DNA from: Spirochaetae bacterium HGW-Spirochaetae-1
Lineage (GTDB): Bacteria; Spirochaetota; UBA4802; UBA5550
Length of the DNA: 64,000 nt
Direction of reading: 5' to 3'
Assembly: GCA_002839375.1 (NCBI GenBank)
Contig: PGXY01000011.1
Coordinates: forward strand, 62,001-126,000
Of this stretch, positions 19,324-28,170 are shown one piece after another. A program made the translations under genes and the position numbers. Position 1 is the first letter of the stretch. Each line of letters opens with the position of its first letter. The notes beneath the pieces were generated by a model. The model worked only from the letters and a program-made list of their open reading frames with translations, made no database searches and was not told where the DNA came from.

Positions 19324-20067
19324 ATGGGAAACCAATGGATAGATTTTACCCGAAGCACCGGTTATTCTGCCACGCTTTTCTGCTTTCCCTATTCCGGGGG
19401 GAGCGCCCAGGTATTCCTGAACCTGCCCAGGTATTTTTCTCCCGCTGTACGCATCATGGCCTTTGAGCCGCCGGGACGGGGGAGGCGTTTTGTCGATACC
19501 CTGGCCGGCTCTCTTGAAGATCTGGTGAATGATGCCTTCCGGGATTTTGACGACCTGTCAGGGGGGAAACCCTTTTATTTCTTCGGCCATTCTCTGGGCG
19601 GACTCACTGCCTTCGTGATGGCAGAGCGGTTGAAGTCCACCAACCTGCCCATGCCGGGCCATCTTTTCGTATCGGGGGTCAGAGCCCCAAACGTGCCCAG
19701 GCGCGAAGGCAATACCCATGATCTGCCCTTTGACGACTTCGTGGAAAAACTGAAGGAAATGGGCGGGACGCCCCAGGAGATCATGGATAACCGGGAAATG
19801 CTGGAGATCATGGTTCCCATCCTGAAAAGCGATTTCCGCTGCTATGAAACCTATCGCCCGGGCGAACCGGAACCGCTGCCCTGTCCCATAAGCGCCCTGG
19901 GAGGCAGCGCCGACCAGTTTGTGCTCCCCGCCGATATTGAACAGTGGTCATTGTACACGGGTTCCCGTTTTTCCAGCAGGATATTTTCGGGAGGTCATTT
20001 CTTCCTGCACACCGACATGAAAAATGTATGCCGTTACATCCAGGAGCGGACCGGCCTGAAGGCATGA
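19324..20067 (+). CDS. Type II thioesterase (NRPS editing)
   Basis: A 247-residue alpha/beta hydrolase of the SrfAD/GrsT family. It shows the N-terminal LFCFPYSGGSA, PPGRG near residues 49-53, the nucleophile elbow GHSLGG with serine 90, and GGHFFLH near the C terminus carrying the catalytic histidine. Type II thioesterases act in trans to clear misprimed acetyl groups or stalled residues from carrier domains. The cytoplasmic protein lies directly behind the synthetase and SDR in the same direction. Its presence does not imply hydrolytic chain release, because the synthetase has its own R domain. Confidence 0.92.
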   Translation: MGNQWIDFTRSTGYSATLFCFPYSGGSAQVFLNLPRYFSPAVRIMAFEPPGRGRRFVDTLAGSLEDLVNDAFRDFDDLSGGKPFYFFGHSLGGLTAFVMAERLKSTNLPMPGHLFVSGVRAPNVPRREGNTHDLPFDDFVEKLKEMGGTPQEIMDNREMLEIMVPILKSDFRCYETYRPGEPEPLPCPISALGGSADQFVLPADIEQWSLYTGSRFSSRIFSGGHFFLHTDMKNVCRYIQERTGLKA

Positions 20068-20111
20068 TCATTCCCGGGTGGCTGTGGTATTTTCATGGCT
20101 TCTTTTATCCA

Positions 20112-20140
20112 TTGACAAATAACATTAATGATGAGATGTT
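20112..20140 (+). promoter_or_regulatory. Possible sigma-70 promoter for the serine hydrolase gene
   Basis: A perfect TTGACA at 20112-20117 is followed after 17 bases by GATGTT at 20135-20140, which matches the -10 consensus at only three positions. It lies 27 bases upstream of the serine hydrolase ATG. It may give that gene a start separate from the NRPS operon. The -10 is weak. Confidence 0.3.
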
Positions 20141-20166
20141 ATGTTACTGCAAGGGAGGATATTTCC

Positions 20167-21408
20167 ATGAAGAAATCAGCCAGTACTGTTAAGACCAGGA
20201 AGATCGGGAAAATACTGTTACAGGTTTTCGGCCTCATTCTGGCCATATTGATTATTCTGGGTGCAGTTTACCACCGGCAGCTTGTGGCTCTCTACCGCGC
20301 CGTTACCCTCTTCGAACCGGGTCCCATAACGGAGAATTTCCGGAGCATGGGAGATATGTTCGAGTCACGGGTTATTCACCATGGCGATGCGGTTTTCCCA
20401 TTTCGGCACGATATGAAAAAACTGCCCGTGAACTACCGCTTTGAAGGTAAAACTTTAAATATCGAAAAATTTCTTAATCGTACCGACACCACGGGCATTA
20501 TAGTTGTAAAAGACGATATCATTCTTTATGAAAATTATTATCGGGGAAATACCGATACATCACGGGCAATAGCCTGGTCCGTATCGAAGTCCTTCGTTTC
20601 AGCCTTATTTGGAATTGCCATACATGAAGGCTTTATAAAGGATATAATGCAGCCCGTGACGAATTACGTACCATATCTCAAGGGCAGCGGGTACGATGGA
20701 GTTCCTGTAAAACATGTACTGCAGATGTCATCGGGCATCCGCTTCAACGAAGACTATGCCGATTTTAATTCCGATATCAACCGTATGGGCAGGGCCTTCG
20801 CCCTGAATACGTCCATGGATGAATTCGTGTCGTCGTTGAAATCAGAAAGAAAATCGGGAGAATACAACCACTATGTGAGCATGGATACACAGGTGCTGGG
20901 TATGATTTTGCGTGAGACAACGGGTAAAACGCTGTCGCAATATACCGAGGAGAAGCTCTGGAAACCGCTGGGCATGGAATCGGACGCACTCTGGCTCATT
21001 GATGGTAAGGGTATGGAACTGGCTTTTGGCGGCCTTAATGCCGTGCTGAGGGACTACGCACGATTCGGGCGTCTCTATCTGAAACGAGGTAACTGGAATG
21101 GACGGCAGATAGTCCCGGAGGCCTGGGTCAAGGCATCGCTGACGCCCGATGCCCCGCACCTCGTTCCCGGAAAGCGTGATAGTTCAAGCTGGGTCCTGGG
21201 CTACGGCTACCAGTGGTGGATCCCGGAGAATCCCGACAGTGATTTTCTGGCCATCGGCATCTATGGGCAGGCCATCTACATCTATCCGAAATACAATATT
21301 GTTATCGCACGGACCTCGGCATACAGGGACTACAACAAAGACGGCGATGCCATGGAAATAGAATCAATCGAGATGTACCGGGCCATCGCGAAAAGCATGG
21401 GGAAGTAA
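20167..21408 (+). CDS. Membrane-anchored serine hydrolase, beta-lactamase class C/DD-peptidase family
   Basis: A 413-residue protein with an N-terminal hydrophobic segment (about residues 15-35) after a lysine-rich start, followed by a beta-lactamase-fold domain facing the periplasm. The nucleophile motif SVSK is at residues 138-141. A GEYNHYVS stretch near residue 230 probably supplies the tyrosine motif, and QAIYIYPKYNIVI is the C-terminal strand. The overall layout resembles 6-aminohexanoate-dimer hydrolase-like enzymes. The start ATG at 20167 is preceded by AGGGAGG; upstream in-frame ATGs lack this. The gene ends inside the 3' end of the convergent PPTase gene, overlapping it by 45 bases. 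Its position suggests trimming of, or protection from, the NRPS product, but an unrelated cell-wall role is equally possible. Confidence 0.85.
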   Translation: MKKSASTVKTRKIGKILLQVFGLILAILIILGAVYHRQLVALYRAVTLFEPGPITENFRSMGDMFESRVIHHGDAVFPFRHDMKKLPVNYRFEGKTLNIEKFLNRTDTTGIIVVKDDIILYENYYRGNTDTSRAIAWSVSKSFVSALFGIAIHEGFIKDIMQPVTNYVPYLKGSGYDGVPVKHVLQMSSGIRFNEDYADFNSDINRMGRAFALNTSMDEFVSSLKSERKSGEYNHYVSMDTQVLGMILRETTGKTLSQYTEEKLWKPLGMESDALWLIDGKGMELAFGGLNAVLRDYARFGRLYLKRGNWNGRQIVPEAWVKASLTPDAPHLVPGKRDSSSWVLGYGYQWWIPENPDSDFLAIGIYGQAIYIYPKYNIVIARTSAYRDYNKDGDAMEIESIEMYRAIAKSMGK

Positions 21409-22053
21409 TACATGGCTCAACACTACATTGCCTGATAGCCTGCTTTCCGCAGTAAATGTCTGTCCTTTATGAACCCGGGAAGAGATATTTTTCAGTATCG
21501 TCCCGTGAAAAATTCCCGTATCATCGTCGCGGCGAAGCTCGGCATCCTTGAAATCGATATAGGCTCCCACCAGGGGGAAGAAGGCTTTGTATGCCGCTTC
21601 CTTGGCGGAAAAAATCATCCTGAAGCGGAGCTGGCATTCGTCGCGGGAAGCGTGGATCCATTGCAATTCAGAATCGGAGCAGACCAGGTTGAAGACGGGA
21701 AGTTCGACCGGTTCACCCATGTCCTCCACGTCAAGGCCGATGCCTGAGGCCAATATCACCGGGCATACGGCCGATACGGCCACTACCGATGTATGGGAAA
21801 TGGCGCCCACGTATCCTTCGGGCCACAGGGGTTCACCCATGGCCCCCCTGAGGACCGGGGGCGGGTCAGTGCATCCCGCACGCATGAGGGCGTTGCGGCT
21901 TGCAGCCCGTCCCATGATGAATTCACGGCGCCGTTTTTCCCGGGCCTTTTTTCCGAGCGAGCGCAGTTCGTCGGGATGAATGGCGAGGCCGTTAACATCA
22001 TCCATGGTGCTGATTGAAAAACCCACGTATTCGGGAAAGGGTGAAGCTATCAT
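21364..22053 (-). CDS. 4'-phosphopantetheinyl transferase, Sfp/EntD type
   Basis: A 229-residue protein with the family motifs in order: GRAASR (48-53), GEPLWPEGYVGAISHT (73-88), GIGLDVED (104-111, magnesium-binding acidic residues) and FSAKEAAYK (148-156). It transfers the phosphopantetheine arm of CoA onto the carrier serines, turning apo-synthetases into active ones, and acts in the cytoplasm. It lies in the NRPS cluster on the opposite strand, convergent with the serine hydrolase gene and divergent from the first stand-alone acyltransferase. Its length fits the family. The synthetases encode at least six carrier domains that need it. Confidence 0.93.
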   Translation of the reverse strand: MIASPFPEYVGFSISTMDDVNGLAIHPDELRSLGKKAREKRRREFIMGRAASRNALMRAGCTDPPPVLRGAMGEPLWPEGYVGAISHTSVVAVSAVCPVILASGIGLDVEDMGEPVELPVFNLVCSDSELQWIHASRDECQLRFRMIFSAKEAAYKAFFPLVGAYIDFKDAELRRDDDTGIFHGTILKNISSRVHKGQTFTAESRLSGNVVLSHVLLPHAFRDGPVHLD

Positions 22054-22099
22054 ACTCGTTACGTCGTACCGTTTCTATTGTTTGTATTCTGAAAAAGAG

Positions 22100-22128
22100 A
22101 TGACAAAAATCTTTCATGAGAGTATGGT
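22100..22128 (+). promoter_or_regulatory. Promoter for the first stand-alone condensation-type acyltransferase
   Basis: ATGACA (22100-22105) is separated by 17 bases from TATGGT (22123-22128). The predicted transcription start is near 22135, about 50 bases before the GTG start at 22186. It lies in the divergent gap between the PPTase and acyltransferase genes. Confidence 0.5.
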
Positions 22129-22185
22129 AAAGTAAAGAATGCGTCAAGCCCTTAAATATAATTGTTTATCCACGAGGGAGCCACA

Positions 22186-23547
22186 GTGAATTTCCGAACC
22201 GCGGACAGAATCGGTAGAACAAGGGAGACAATACCCCTTAATCATGTGGATTATCTCTGGCTGGTCCTGGAAGACCTCATGCCCTCCATGGGGCAGCTTA
22301 TCACGCTGAGATTCAAAACCCGGCACGGGGTGGAGGACATGTCATCTGCCTTGCGCCACATGATGCAGATATATCCCCGTCTCAGGCATCTCGTCTGTCC
22401 TGCACGGTGTACATACAGGCTGGAAATTCTTCCCGATACGGAAATAGATGATTATTTTCAGGATATTTTCACGGTGGAAACCGGTATTCCTTATGAATCG
22501 GATTCCTTTATGCATAGACGAAGAAATTTTCTGAACAGGGGTTTTGATCTGGAAAGGGAGCTGCCCCTGCGGGCCGTCTTTTTCCCCGACCATGAAAGTC
22601 CCACGCTTCTCCTGTCCCTGCACCACATTACCTGCGACGGCATGGGGTGGCGCCACCTGGTCGATACTCTCATGGCCTTTCTCAACGGCAAAACCGTGAT
22701 GCCTCTTCCTGTGGAGGATAATAGAATCTATTCATCATTCCTGGAAAAGCCGATCTGCCGGGTTCCCCGTCAACTGTTCCGTTCATGGAAGAATAACCGT
22801 GAAAACGTGTCGCGTAATCGGCAGGGAAAGCCCTTCATTTATCCGCTGAAAAACCGGTGTCCGGTTTTCGGTCCCACTGATATGCATGAACAGGACCTGT
22901 CATTGGGGCTTGATGTATTGAAAGGAGCGTCGAGGAGATATGACTGCACCATTACCGTTCTCCTCATGGCCGCCCTTGCCCTGACCATGGAGGAGCTGGA
23001 TAGCTCCGACCGGGGCGGCGATACCGCCCATATCCATTTTCTTATCGATCTGCGACCCTTTATGAAGCAGCCGGCGCCTGTTTTCGGAAATTATATCATC
23101 TCGGGGCTGGTTCGCGCTCATAACGCTATTTTCTCCGATTATCGGGCTCTGGTGAATACAGTGAAGGAACAACTCCAATATAACCTGGCGCAGGCGGAGA
23201 AGAAAAATATCATCATGCCTATTCTGATAAACGCCCTGATCAAGGTGGCGGGAAGAAGGCTGTCGGTACGCATAGCACACATAATCGAGAAGAAGGGGCT
23301 GCTTTCCTTTTCATATGTTTTTTCCAACATGGGAAACCTGGGAGCTTTGAACAGACATGGGTCCGGGGCAGTGCTTCTGGGCGCTAATGCCACGGTCTCC
23401 CAGCAGGGAATATTTTTTGTCACCAGCTGTATCGGGAACACCATGAACATGGTATTCTCATATCCGGAACGGGAAGTATCAAGAAATGAAATTCAATATC
23501 TTATTAATGTCTTCGAAAAGCATCTTAAAATGATTGTTGGCGGGTAA
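22186..23547 (+). CDS. Stand-alone condensation-type acyltransferase (copy 1)
   Basis: A 453-residue single-domain member of the CoA-dependent acyltransferase/condensation superfamily, as in PapA and wax-ester-synthase-like proteins. It has LNHVDYLWLV near the N terminus and the catalytic HHITCDGMGW at residues 146-155. GTG at 22186 is chosen because GAGGGAG lies five bases upstream; a TTG at 22162 has no such site. There is no adenylation or carrier domain and no membrane segment. It is clearly a paralog of the convergent gene at 23579-24973: both share LNH(V/I)D(Y/F)LWLV, GQLITLRF and YPR(L/M)R at the same places. It may acylate the N terminus or a side chain of the NRPS product, or esterify a lipid. 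The donor and acceptor are unknown. Confidence 0.8.
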   Translation: MNFRTADRIGRTRETIPLNHVDYLWLVLEDLMPSMGQLITLRFKTRHGVEDMSSALRHMMQIYPRLRHLVCPARCTYRLEILPDTEIDDYFQDIFTVETGIPYESDSFMHRRRNFLNRGFDLERELPLRAVFFPDHESPTLLLSLHHITCDGMGWRHLVDTLMAFLNGKTVMPLPVEDNRIYSSFLEKPICRVPRQLFRSWKNNRENVSRNRQGKPFIYPLKNRCPVFGPTDMHEQDLSLGLDVLKGASRRYDCTITVLLMAALALTMEELDSSDRGGDTAHIHFLIDLRPFMKQPAPVFGNYIISGLVRAHNAIFSDYRALVNTVKEQLQYNLAQAEKKNIIMPILINALIKVAGRRLSVRIAHIIEKKGLLSFSYVFSNMGNLGALNRHGSGAVLLGANATVSQQGIFFVTSCIGNTMNMVFSYPEREVSRNEIQYLINVFEKHLKMIVGG

Positions 23548-23578
23548 AACCCGTAGTCTTCGACAGGGCAATGTCCCA

Positions 23579-24973
23579 TTATACTTTAAGCAGGTCGTCC
23601 AGGGCGCCATCGAAGGCGTGGAAAAATTTTTCAATCTCGTCGCGGGTGAAAATATCCACGGGGTAGGAAATGCCCGTATTGATCCGGTCGCCCAGTATGG
23701 AGGAACTTATAAATATCCCATTCTGGGGAACGGTGCCGATCACTTCGCAGATTTGCGCTTTTGCCCCGTGGGAGTTAAGACGGTCGGCATGGCCTATGTT
23801 GGAGAATATATAGGTCAGGGGTACCTTGCCGCTTCTTTTCGCATAACGAGCCGCTTTTGTGTAGTTCTTGAGTCCCATGAATGTAGACAGCTTGTTGAGC
23901 ATCATGGGAAACATGGTCTCTCTTTTTTTAACCTGCCTGAGATTCTCCATGAGTTCGGACCTGACGATCGTTATAAGCCTGTGGGGGTTTTCCGGAGCTT
24001 CACCGGGAATGCGTATCATGCCCAGGAGCAGGTAGTTGCCGAAAACGGGCTTTCCCGTGTGAAAGAGAGGTCTCATGTCAATGATGAAATATATCTGGAT
24101 TACGTTTCCGTCGTGGGAGTGAGCCATTTTCCTGATTGCCATGGAGATGGCGGCGATGCACAGTTCTGTGAAGGCGAAAATACTGCATCCCAGCTCATGC
24201 GATTTGGCGTGGATGGCTGAGAAGGGGTGCGTGATTTCGGCCTGGAAAAGATCGGCATCTCCGAAGGTGTTGAAATCGGTGCACCGAGCGTGAATGATGG
24301 GGATATCATTTCGTCTGATATTCATGTTCCTTTTATATGTCTTGAAAGAGACAAGGAGCCTCGCAGGCATGTCGTACCAGGGTTTCAGCAGCGCCGAGGG
24401 AATGAGGCTGGGATTGTCCGCGGGGATGGGCTTTACCGGGGCGCCGTTCAGGAAAGACATGAATGTGTTGAGCATGTGCAGCCATCCCCTGGCATCGGTA
24501 AGGACATGATGGATTGAAAGGAACAATACCGGCGTATCACCGTCGGGAAGGTAGTGAATTTTAAAGGCCAACCCGTGTTCCAGGTCAAAGGGTTCGTTGA
24601 ACAGCATTTTTCGGTACTCGAAATAACCACGGCCATTATAGACCATATCGTGCTTCACGATAAATGACTCATCGAAGAGTTTCTCCAGAATGGGATCGTT
24701 ATCGGCCGGAACTTTCAGACGGAGTCTCATGATTTTATTTTCAAGCACCGAACGCATGCGGGGATATGCCGAGAGAAGGGACCGAACCGCCCTTTTTATT
24801 TCCTCGGGAGCATGCTTCGTGGTGAAGCGCAGCGTGATAAGCTGGCCGAATGAGGGGAACAGGCGGCTCATGACCAGCCATAAAAAATCGATGTGGTTGA
24901 GTTTGATGTACTGTGACCGGGTAGACATATTATACATTCCCGAGGCTTTTTTCTGTTTTATGCGACTGTTCAT
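23579..24973 (-). CDS. Stand-alone condensation-type acyltransferase (copy 2, variant active site)
   Basis: A 464-residue paralog of the convergent gene, with an end-to-end gap of 31 bases. The superfamily motif is HHVLTDARGW at residues 155-164. Both histidines and the aspartate are kept, but alanine replaces the usual glycine after the aspartate. The ATG at 24973 overlaps the TGA of the upstream acetyl-CoA transferase gene as ATGA, which indicates translational coupling. Alternative starts at two downstream ATGs (about 15 residues in) cannot be excluded, since no strong ribosome site is visible. The coupling suggests that this acyltransferase works on a CoA thioester handled by its neighbour, but the substrate is not readable. 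Confidence 0.8.
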   Translation of the reverse strand: MNSRIKQKKASGMYNMSTRSQYIKLNHIDFLWLVMSRLFPSFGQLITLRFTTKHAPEEIKRAVRSLLSAYPRMRSVLENKIMRLRLKVPADNDPILEKLFDESFIVKHDMVYNGRGYFEYRKMLFNEPFDLEHGLAFKIHYLPDGDTPVLFLSIHHVLTDARGWLHMLNTFMSFLNGAPVKPIPADNPSLIPSALLKPWYDMPARLLVSFKTYKRNMNIRRNDIPIIHARCTDFNTFGDADLFQAEITHPFSAIHAKSHELGCSIFAFTELCIAAISMAIRKMAHSHDGNVIQIYFIIDMRPLFHTGKPVFGNYLLLGMIRIPGEAPENPHRLITIVRSELMENLRQVKKRETMFPMMLNKLSTFMGLKNYTKAARYAKRSGKVPLTYIFSNIGHADRLNSHGAKAQICEVIGTVPQNGIFISSSILGDRINTGISYPVDIFTRDEIEKFFHAFDGALDDLLKV

Positions 24974-26871
24974 TGTTCGGTATCCATCTCAAAGGTTATG
25001 ACGCGCGTGTCCGAGCTGCTCTGGAGATGAGCCGCTTCCTTCTGGATAACCCGGATCATCGCCATGTTGTCCTCCCAGACATAGGCTGATAGTTTTTTGA
25101 AGCCCATATTGCCGGCTATTTCCGTCATGTACTTCAGGAGATAAGTTCCTATTCCCTTGTTCTGCCACCGGGGGTCTACCATGGCCGCAAATTCAGCCGT
25201 GTCCTTTTTGTCGTCGCCGTTTTCCCGGGCGATGTGGGCCACGGCAAGAACGTTGTCCTTGTTCCTGTTTAGCTCAGTCACGACAAGGGCCATGCTGTTT
25301 ATGTAATCGGCGTTCACCAGGGGCTGAGCCTGCTGGTGGTGCAGCACTGTGACGTTTCGCAGGAACCTGAAAAATTTATCATTCTGCGGCATAGTATAGA
25401 AGAGATCCTGGATGGCGCGTTCATCGGTGATCTTGACGGGCCTGATGATAAACTTGTTCTCCCGTATGGTTTTTTTCATCTCATATTTAAAGGGATAAAT
25501 GGCACTTTCAGCGGGAAGAACCTGGTCCTGGTATACGAAATTGAGGCGTTTGGCCTCTTCAAGGAGCCACTGACGGAAGCCGGGGTGGGCGATGCTTATA
25601 AGAGCCAGGGCCCGGTCCCGGATGGATTTGCCGTAGAGGTTGACGCAGCCATATTCGGTGACGATCCAGTTGGTGTCCGTCTGGGTGGTAATGATACCGC
25701 TGCGGCTGTAGGTGAATTCAGGCACGATGCGCGATTGGCTCCCGTCGCGCGTAGTGGAGCGCAGAGCGATGATACCCTTGCCGCCCGGTGAGAGCATGGC
25801 TGTCCGGTTGAAATCGGCGTGGGAGAGAACGCCGAAGAAGTCAATCTGGTCCTTCATGCCCACACAGGTCTGGCCGGTCAGGTCCACTTCCACGGCACCG
25901 TTGATGGCCACCATGTTGCCGTGGCTTCCAATGACCTGTGGATTGCTCACGTATTCCGGTTTACGCATTTCGATGCCGGGATTGTCGTTAAGGTAGTCAA
26001 AGAGGCGACGGGTGCCCAGACACAGGCTGGCAGTGGTTTTTCCCGTGTCGATATCCTTATTCATGTTTGTGACCGTTCCCGATTCCATGAGGTCGCAGAT
26101 TGTGTCAGTTATAATTTCGGAATGGATTCCCAGGTCTTTTTTTCCCACCAGGGAAAGCAGGGCGGCTTCTGGTATGCGGCCGAAGCCGAACTGGATGGTG
26201 GAGCCGTCGTCGATGAGAGAGGCGATATTTTCTCCCACCTCGAGCGTTTCAATATCGAGCTTTTCCATGGGGTACTCAATGAGAGGGGCGTCATGCTCGA
26301 TAAGGTGATCCACCATGCTCATGTGGATGAACCCATCGCCGAAGGTCCGTGGGATGTTCCTGTTTACCTGGGCAATGACAACGCTGGCCTTTTCAATGAT
26401 TGTCCTGGTAATGTCAACGGTGACTCCCAGACTCATGAATCCCCGGGAGTCGGGAATGCCAAGCTGGATCAGTGCCACGTCAACGGGTATGTATTCCTCA
26501 AGGATGAGGCGGGAAAGCCCGAAGGTTGAAACTGGCATATGGTCTGCATTACCCTGGTCAAAGGCGCTGCGCAGGCTGGGCGAAATGAAAAATGATTTTA
26601 TCCGGAACCTCGAACCGAATTTCCCGCCGAAATCGCTGTAACCGCTCAGAGGTATGGTGGTAAAAATTTCCACATCACTGAGCCCCCTGTTGTTTATGAT
26701 GAGAGTTTCCACAAGGAACCGGGGCTCGCTGCAGCCCGTTTCTATATACACCTTGTTGCCCGGCTGAACGAGATTTATGAGCTGTTCGGGCTGCCGCAGT
26801 TTTTCTTTGTATTCATTCTGCCACATATTAGTATTCCATGGCCCATCGGGCCCTGAGACGGTTTGATTCAT
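24970..26871 (-). CDS. Acetyl-CoA hydrolase/transferase fused to a GNAT acetyltransferase
   Basis: A 633-residue two-domain protein. The first 450 or so residues are an acetyl-CoA hydrolase/4-hydroxybutyrate CoA-transferase-type domain, with FGFGRIPEAAL and AINGAVEVDLTGQ, whose glutamate is the CoA-accepting residue in the family. The last 160 residues are a GNAT domain with QNKGIGTYLLKYM as the acetyl-CoA loop. Members move CoA between short acyl groups, typically acetate and butyrate-like acids; the GNAT may acetylate a protein or small molecule. The ATG at 26871 is chosen over an in-frame TTG at 26910. It is translationally coupled to the downstream acyltransferase. Domain calls are firm; the acyl substrate is unknown. 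Confidence 0.88.
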   Translation of the reverse strand: MNQTVSGPDGPWNTNMWQNEYKEKLRQPEQLINLVQPGNKVYIETGCSEPRFLVETLIINNRGLSDVEIFTTIPLSGYSDFGGKFGSRFRIKSFFISPSLRSAFDQGNADHMPVSTFGLSRLILEEYIPVDVALIQLGIPDSRGFMSLGVTVDITRTIIEKASVVIAQVNRNIPRTFGDGFIHMSMVDHLIEHDAPLIEYPMEKLDIETLEVGENIASLIDDGSTIQFGFGRIPEAALLSLVGKKDLGIHSEIITDTICDLMESGTVTNMNKDIDTGKTTASLCLGTRRLFDYLNDNPGIEMRKPEYVSNPQVIGSHGNMVAINGAVEVDLTGQTCVGMKDQIDFFGVLSHADFNRTAMLSPGGKGIIALRSTTRDGSQSRIVPEFTYSRSGIITTQTDTNWIVTEYGCVNLYGKSIRDRALALISIAHPGFRQWLLEEAKRLNFVYQDQVLPAESAIYPFKYEMKKTIRENKFIIRPVKITDERAIQDLFYTMPQNDKFFRFLRNVTVLHHQQAQPLVNADYINSMALVVTELNRNKDNVLAVAHIARENGDDKKDTAEFAAMVDPRWQNKGIGTYLLKYMTEIAGNMGFKKLSAYVWEDNMAMIRVIQKEAAHLQSSSDTRVITFEMDTEQ

Positions 26872-26990
26872 AATAGTTCCATTCTCAAATACAGGTTGCC
26901 GTATATGCAAGGGTTGTTAAGATTACTGTAATGCCCGGGCATTAAAAAAAGCAACAAAAAAAGTATGACTGGACGGTTAAAATGAAAAAT

Positions 26991-27947
26991 TCAGGTCAGG
27001 GCATTCCACACCAGTGCACCGGCCCCGGCAATGGCTGCATTTATCTCCGAGAGCTGTGAGGGCAGAATGCGCACCTTGCCGCGGTAAATGGGAAGGAGAT
27101 ACTCTTCCAGGTGCCGCCGAACCGGTTCCAGGATCAGGTCGCCTGCCCCGGCCAGTCCGCCAAAAAGGAAAATAGCCTGGGGACTCACATGGGCCACCGT
27201 GTCAGCCAGCTTCATGGCCAGGATTCTGCCCGTCCGTTCAAAGGCCTCCAGGGCCAGTGAATCGCCCTTTTCCGCCGCCTCGCTGATCATGCGGGCCGTG
27301 AGATCGTTAAAGGAAATATTCCTCATGGAGCTTTCGGAGATATATTCCGCCATCAATTCAAAAACAGTGCGGCGGATACCCGTGGCTGAGACATAGGTTT
27401 CCAGGCAGCCTCTTTTCCCGCAGCCGCATTCCCTGCCAGCTGGGTCCACAATGGTGTGTCCCAGTTCTCCGGCAAATCCATCGTGGCCATAGACCATCTG
27501 TCCGTTCACCACGATTCCGCTTCCCAGCCCCGTTCCCAGGGTAATGAGTACAAAGTCTTTCATGCCCTGCGCCCCGCCGTAGATCATCTCTCCCAGGGCC
27601 GCGGCATTGGCGTCGTTGGTAAGATATACGGGAAGATCAAAGTGATTCCTGAAAATATCTGCCAGGGGGACGATGCCCTTCCAGCGCAGGTTAGGAGCGA
27701 ACTCAACGGTGCCTCTGAAGAAATTACCATTGGGTACGCCAATACCGATACCCTTCAAACCCAGGTCCCGGGGCAGGCCGGCGAGCATAGCGTTGATTTT
27801 TTCCGCCAGGCGGGACACGAAATCTTCAGCTTTCTCATGTTCACTCGTGGGAATGGAGTCCTCGGCCAGGCTTGCGCCCGAACGGTCCACGGCGCCGAAT
27901 TTTGTGTAGGTTCCCCCGATATCGATACCGATTACAATCTCTTTCAT
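26991..27947 (-). CDS. ROK-family sugar kinase (glucokinase-like)
   Basis: A 318-residue protein with the ATP-binding IGIDIGGTYTKFG at the N terminus, ITLGTGLGSGIV, GELGHT, and the ROK zinc motif CGCGKRGCLE. The ATG at 27945-27947 is preceded by GGGGAA; in-frame upstream codons extend to 28019 without a ribosome site. There is no N-terminal helix-turn-helix, so it is a kinase rather than a ROK repressor. It phosphorylates glucose or a related hexose with ATP in the cytoplasm. The neighbours do not define the sugar. Confidence 0.88.
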   Translation of the reverse strand: MKEIVIGIDIGGTYTKFGAVDRSGASLAEDSIPTSEHEKAEDFVSRLAEKINAMLAGLPRDLGLKGIGIGVPNGNFFRGTVEFAPNLRWKGIVPLADIFRNHFDLPVYLTNDANAAALGEMIYGGAQGMKDFVLITLGTGLGSGIVVNGQMVYGHDGFAGELGHTIVDPAGRECGCGKRGCLETYVSATGIRRTVFELMAEYISESSMRNISFNDLTARMISEAAEKGDSLALEAFERTGRILAMKLADTVAHVSPQAIFLFGGLAGAGDLILEPVRRHLEEYLLPIYRGKVRILPSQLSEINAAIAGAGALVWNALT

Positions 27948-28098
27948 GGTGTTTTCCCCGTTTTTAAGGATTAAGTCTGCGACAGCCATAACTGAACGAC
28001 ATATATATGATAAATGCAAGCAGATTCACTGATTTTTAATACTATTCAGAAGCTGTCTCGTGCTGAACTCAAGTTCTGACCGGTAGACCCTATTTTTA

Positions 28099-28127
28099 TT
28101 GACAGTGTGCTGCAACTATGTTAATAA
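28099..28127 (+). promoter_or_regulatory. Promoter for the DUF2147 gene
   Basis: TTGACA (28099-28104), a 17-base spacer, then TAATAA (28122-28127). The predicted transcript begins about 40 bases before the ATG at 28171. Confidence 0.45.
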
Positions 28128-28170
28128 ATGACTGAATTGTCATTCATATTAATTATCTGGAGAGGTATTC

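Noticed and set aside
23534-24220. 228-codon plus-strand open frame
   Set aside because: It is antisense to the second stand-alone acyltransferase, whose motifs are clear.
28065-28076. GAACTCAAGTTC, resembling a GAAC-N4-GTTC LexA box, upstream of the DUF2147 gene
   Set aside because: The outer bases do not fit, no damage-response gene is near, and a single match of this length is expected by chance.
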